From an uncultured Actinomycetes bacterium (GTDB lineage Bacteria > Actinomycetota > Acidimicrobiia > Acidimicrobiales > RAAP-2): 16,562 nt of DNA. The number at the start of each line of letters is the position of its first letter. Position 1 is the stretch's first letter. Shown piece after piece: positions 13,975 to 16,562 of this stretch. The notes beneath the pieces are model-generated. The model saw only the letters and a list, made by a program, of their open reading frames with translations. It did no database searches and was not told the DNA's origin. The DNA lies in contig CAINVQ010000025.1 of the NCBI GenBank assembly GCA_903854175.1, positions 1 to 16,562 on the forward strand, in the 5' to 3' direction. The translations under genes were made by a program, and so were the position numbers.

Positions 13975-15564
13975 TTACCTACGAGTTTCAAGAAGTTGTA
14001 ACGCAAGCGCACGAGATTCTTGACTTAGAGAGTCACCGACCAGCATTCGTGCAATTTCGCTTACGCGATCATCACCTTCAACCCTTCGAATCTTGGTTGA
14101 GGCGGTTCCGTTAATTATAGTTTTTTCAATGACGAAGTGGTGGTCTGCTTTAGCCGCCACTGAAGCCAAGTGCGTAACGGCTAAAACCTGCTGACGAGTG
14201 CCTAATTCCAGCAGACAGTCGCCAATTTGCTGGGCCACCTGACCTCCAACCCCTGCATCAACTTCGTCAAAAACAGCAACTACGTCCTCCTGGGCTGTTT
14301 CCAGAGAAATGGCCAAGAGAACGCGACTTAGTTCTCCCCCACTCGCCAGTGACTGAAGCGGGCCTTCAGGGAGTCCGGGATTAGGAGTGAAAAGTATCTG
14401 AGCGTGCGAACCATCATCACCCCCAACGTCGAATCGAAGTGAGGCATTTGGAAGCGCGACTCGAGGGAGCTGAGACCTCACAGATTCAGTGAGTTTCACC
14501 GCAGCGTACTCACGATCTTTTTTTGCCTTTCGAGCTAGATCGACTTCTTTTGAAATCAGCCCTGATATTTCAGAATCAAGATTCTCAATTCGCCCAGACT
14601 CACCCGTTCTCCTGCTCAGATCTTCCTGAAATTTCGCAAGTGATTCCAAGGCCTCTTCTAGTGAACCATTGTATTTACGAGCGATTGACTGAAGCTCAGA
14701 GGCTCGTTCGTCTAGCTGGCCGAGCCTCTCTTCATCAAAGGCGTCTGGGTCAGTAAAGGACGAAAGTTCGTGAACGCCATCTCTCGCTTGTTCGAGTGCA
14801 CTCAACAAGCTGTTTCGTGCGTTGTCATAGGTATCGCCATGGGGAATGTCTTCGATGGCCTTAGCCAGCCTAGAAAGGACTGCTTCATCGGTATCAGAAT
14901 CAAGAACTTGCATAACTCCATAGAGCGCTGCCTGACCATCTCGAAGTTCAGTCAGCCTTGTTAGTTCTTCCAGCACATCTCGAAGCTCACTTGGAGACGA
15001 AATTTTTACTGCATCGATTTCAGCAATTTGAAACTTTAAAAACTCAATTTCTCGCTCACGTTGTGTGGCGTCACCACCTAAGTTTTCTCGAAGCTTTAGT
15101 AACTCGCTCAATTCATTTCTAACCTGATGGAGTTCAGCTGTATCAACTTTTCCCGAAGTGTCAATTAGTCGCAAAATCTCTGTTCGATTTTTGAGACTCA
15201 ATGAATCATGTTGACCATGAATAACAATTAACTCTTCAGCAAGTTGACGAAGAGACTCGGCACTCGTGGTGGTGTTGTCAAGAGCGCTACGAAGTCTTCC
15301 ACCTTGTCCGGACTCTCTAAGTAATGAGATTTCTGTTCCATCACGGTTAATAAATAGTGCGGCTGTTTTCATGTCAGTAGTAACTGCATGTCTCGCGCTA
15401 CTAGCTTCCCCACCGAGGCATAGATCTAACGCACCTAGAAGAAGCGTTTTACCGGCGCCTGTTTCACCAGTGATGACATTGAATCCTTGGGCGAATTCAA
15501 CACGAGCGTCTTCAATAACTCCAAGCCCGTGAGCATAAAGTTCTACTAGCTGAGCTCTAGGCAT
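13975..15564 (-). CDS. recN: DNA repair protein RecN
   Basis: An SMC-like ATPase that acts in double-strand break repair by recombination. The Walker A motif GETGAGKT is at 33-40. The C-terminal half has the ABC signature LASGGELSRVLLA, Walker B in VVAVFDEVDAGVGG and the switch VTHLASVAA. Between lie two glutamate- and leucine-rich coiled-coil stretches with a hinge. Length from ATG 15564 is 529 residues, slightly under the usual 550-590, consistent with shorter coiled coils. A longer in-frame start at 15624 would add 20 residues absent from the family and overlap nadK by 68 nt. The chosen ATG overlaps nadK by 8 nt and begins PRAQLVELYAHGLGVIEDARVEF-type sequence. nadK-recN is a common bacterial pair. 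Confidence 0.96.
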   Translation of the reverse strand: MPRAQLVELYAHGLGVIEDARVEFAQGFNVITGETGAGKTLLLGALDLCLGGEASSARHAVTTDMKTAALFINRDGTEISLLRESGQGGRLRSALDNTTTSAESLRQLAEELIVIHGQHDSLSLKNRTEILRLIDTSGKVDTAELHQVRNELSELLKLRENLGGDATQREREIEFLKFQIAEIDAVKISSPSELRDVLEELTRLTELRDGQAALYGVMQVLDSDTDEAVLSRLAKAIEDIPHGDTYDNARNSLLSALEQARDGVHELSSFTDPDAFDEERLGQLDERASELQSIARKYNGSLEEALESLAKFQEDLSRRTGESGRIENLDSEISGLISKEVDLARKAKKDREYAAVKLTESVRSQLPRVALPNASLRFDVGGDDGSHAQILFTPNPGLPEGPLQSLASGGELSRVLLAISLETAQEDVVAVFDEVDAGVGGQVAQQIGDCLLELGTRQQVLAVTHLASVAAKADHHFVIEKTIINGTASTKIRRVEGDDRVSEIARMLVGDSLSQESRALALQLLETRR

Positions 15565-16363
15565 GGCCCTCTCTAAGGCCTTGTCGGAGTCGAACCCCAA
15601 GATCAAAACTTCGTGTTGCAACAACTCGAACTGGTTTCTGACTCATTGAAACTTCAACCGAATCACCAATATTGAGTGACGTAACTGTGTGTCCATCAGC
15701 AACAACCAATGCTCTGTTGCTCTCAACAACGAATCGGAATTTCTTCTCAGAGCCAACAACGATTGAGTTGCCAATCGTAAAGTGAGGAGCAATTGGAGTG
15801 AGAATCATGAGCGGAAGTGTCGCATCAACTACTGGCCCACCGGCTGAGAAGTTGTAACCGGTACTTCCAGTTGGTGTCGAAACCATTACTCCATCGGCTG
15901 AATATGAAAGAAACTCTTCGTTGTCAACAAACGTCTTGACACGAACCATGTGTCCTGATTCTGCTCTTTCGATTACAACTTCATTCATTGCAAATTCAGT
16001 TTTGTTACCAGAATATGAAATTTCAAGTGCGATTCGATGATCAACCTCATTGCTCTTGATGGCTTCATTGATCACTGATACCAGCTCAGATGGTTGAACA
16101 CTTAGAAGAAAACCAAGTCGACCTAAGTTGACGCCAACAAGACGAGCGTTGTATTCGTGAGCAATTCGAGCAGACCTAAGGAATGTTCCGTCACCACCGA
16201 GACTTACAACCAACGTCTCATCATCAAGCTCAGGAACTGAATCAGAGTCAAGCATGTGAACTGAACATGTAACGCTTGATGACTTGAGGCGATCAGTTGC
16301 TTCACGTGCAAGGTCCAGGGCATCTGGTCGGTTGCTAAAAGCCGTAAAAAGCAGTTGAGTCAC
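15557..16363 (-). CDS. nadK: NAD kinase
   Basis: It phosphorylates NAD to NADP, the only route to NADP in most bacteria. At 268 residues it is of usual size. The diagnostic GGDGT motif is at 56-60 in LVVSLGGDGTFLRSA, followed by GVNLGRLGFL, then NEVVIER with the NAD-binding N-E pair, and SADGVMVSTPTGSTGYNFSAGGP with the conserved T-G-S-T turn. The start is GTG 16363, with GAGGTG 5-10 nt upstream as Shine-Dalgarno. It therefore differs from the leaderless genes in this window. The 3' end overlaps recN by 8 nt. Upstream, 80 bp separate it from tRNA-Leu. It may share the tRNA transcript or use the TACGAT element. Confidence 0.97.
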   Translation of the reverse strand: MTQLLFTAFSNRPDALDLAREATDRLKSSSVTCSVHMLDSDSVPELDDETLVVSLGGDGTFLRSARIAHEYNARLVGVNLGRLGFLLSVQPSELVSVINEAIKSNEVDHRIALEISYSGNKTEFAMNEVVIERAESGHMVRVKTFVDNEEFLSYSADGVMVSTPTGSTGYNFSAGGPVVDATLPLMILTPIAPHFTIGNSIVVGSEKKFRFVVESNRALVVADGHTVTSLNIGDSVEVSMSQKPVRVVATRSFDLGVRLRQGLREGHA

Positions 16364-16381
16364 GTTGCACCTCGTGGCTTA

Positions 16382-16387
16382 ATCGTA
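16382..16387 (-). promoter_or_regulatory. Possible -10 element for nadK
   Basis: TACGAT on the minus strand would start transcription about 12 nt before GTG 16363, just enough to include the GAGGTG ribosome-binding site. I see no clear -35. The rest of the 80-nt gap between tRNA and nadK holds no recognised feature or terminator. Confidence 0.35.
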
Positions 16388-16443
16388 GTAACTACTTGTG
16401 ACCTCTAGGTCATTGCAGAAAAACGTTGAAACAGGTATTTCAT

Positions 16444-16529
16444 TGGTGTCGAAGGCGGGACTTTAACCCGCACGCCCTTTCGATCACTAGCCCCTCAAGC
16501 TAGCGTGTCTGCCATTTCACCACTTCGAC
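16444..16529 (-). tRNA. tRNA-Leu (anticodon GAG), CCA encoded
   Basis: A class II tRNA of 86 nt with its 3' CCA in the DNA. The acceptor stem GTCGAAG/CTTCGAC is perfect and the discriminator is A. The D arm is GTG/CAC with GG in its loop. The anticodon stem CTAGC/GCTAG encloses TTGAGGG, giving GAG. The T stem GCGGG/CCCGC is perfect. The leucine-type long variable arm is GATC-GAAA-GGGC, with one A-G mismatch and one wobble pair. The T loop reads TTAAAGT instead of the usual TTCAAGT, so position 56 is A rather than C. It decodes CUC and CUU. Stems are otherwise intact, so it is probably functional. Confidence 0.95.
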
Positions 16530-16541
16530 GCGGAGTACTAC

Positions 16542-16547
16542 TTTATA
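16542..16547 (-). promoter_or_regulatory. Possible -10 element for tRNA-Leu
   Basis: TATAAA on the minus strand lies 12 nt before the mature tRNA 5' end, leaving a short 5' trailer for RNase P. The -35 region is too close to the window edge to judge. Confidence 0.45.
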
Positions 16548-16562
16548 CGCTCCCAAGAGCAA

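Noticed and set aside
15565..15624. Longer recN start at 15624
   Set aside because: It would overlap nadK by 68 nt. RecN proteins begin close to the ATG 15564 residues.

Overview
This is a gene-dense, chromosomal housekeeping region with no mobile element, CRISPR array or phage gene. Gene content and order point to an actinobacterium: nadK-recN-pyrG-xerD, then a site-2 protease, trpS, scpA-scpB and an RsuA/RluB-type pseudouridine synthase, followed by cmk. By eye the base composition is mid-40s percent GC, and genes overlap or abut almost everywhere. That suggests a small, streamlined aquatic lineage, possibly Acidimicrobiia-like, rather than a high-GC soil actinomycete. This placement is inference from synteny and composition, not from a phylogenetic marker.

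Layout. (1) <1-1166, minus: a DUF512/radical-SAM protein, cut by the left edge. (2) 1216-3633, plus: ispH, then an HD-domain gene broken by an in-frame TAA at 2421, then a family 2 glycosyltransferase. (3) 9675-3630, minus: an apparent eight-gene operon scpA-scpB-rluB-aroH-tyrA-aroA-cmk-plsC with no intergenic base at any junction. It combines condensin loading, rRNA modification, late shikimate/tyrosine synthesis, CMP phosphorylation and phosphatidic acid synthesis. (4) 9733-10701, plus: trpS, divergent from scpA. (5) 16529-10698, minus: tRNA-Leu(GAG), nadK, recN, pyrG, xerD and an M50 site-2 protease. The protease stop overlaps the trpS stop.

The clearest non-coding signal is a recurring promoter layout. 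Six genes (DUF512, ispH, the HD gene, scpA, trpS and the M50 protease) have a TANNNT hexamer ending exactly 6 nt before the start codon. This is the geometry expected for leaderless mRNAs, where transcription begins on the first base of the start codon. It corrects the trpS start to GTG 9733 and places the HD gene start at 2280, upstream of the in-frame stop. Genes inside operons start by overlap (ATGA, TAATG) or after weak Shine-Dalgarno sequences. Both convergent gene pairs end in a YTAA tetranucleotide that supplies stop codons to both strands, so no terminator fits between them.

No wholly new system is evident. The best leads are the uniform leaderless promoter set, the split HD gene paired with a glycosyltransferase, a possible seven-codon leader ORF on pyrG, and a tRNA-Leu with a non-canonical T loop. 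No stretch of more than 300 bases lacks a gene; the longest gap is about 80 bases (16364-16443).
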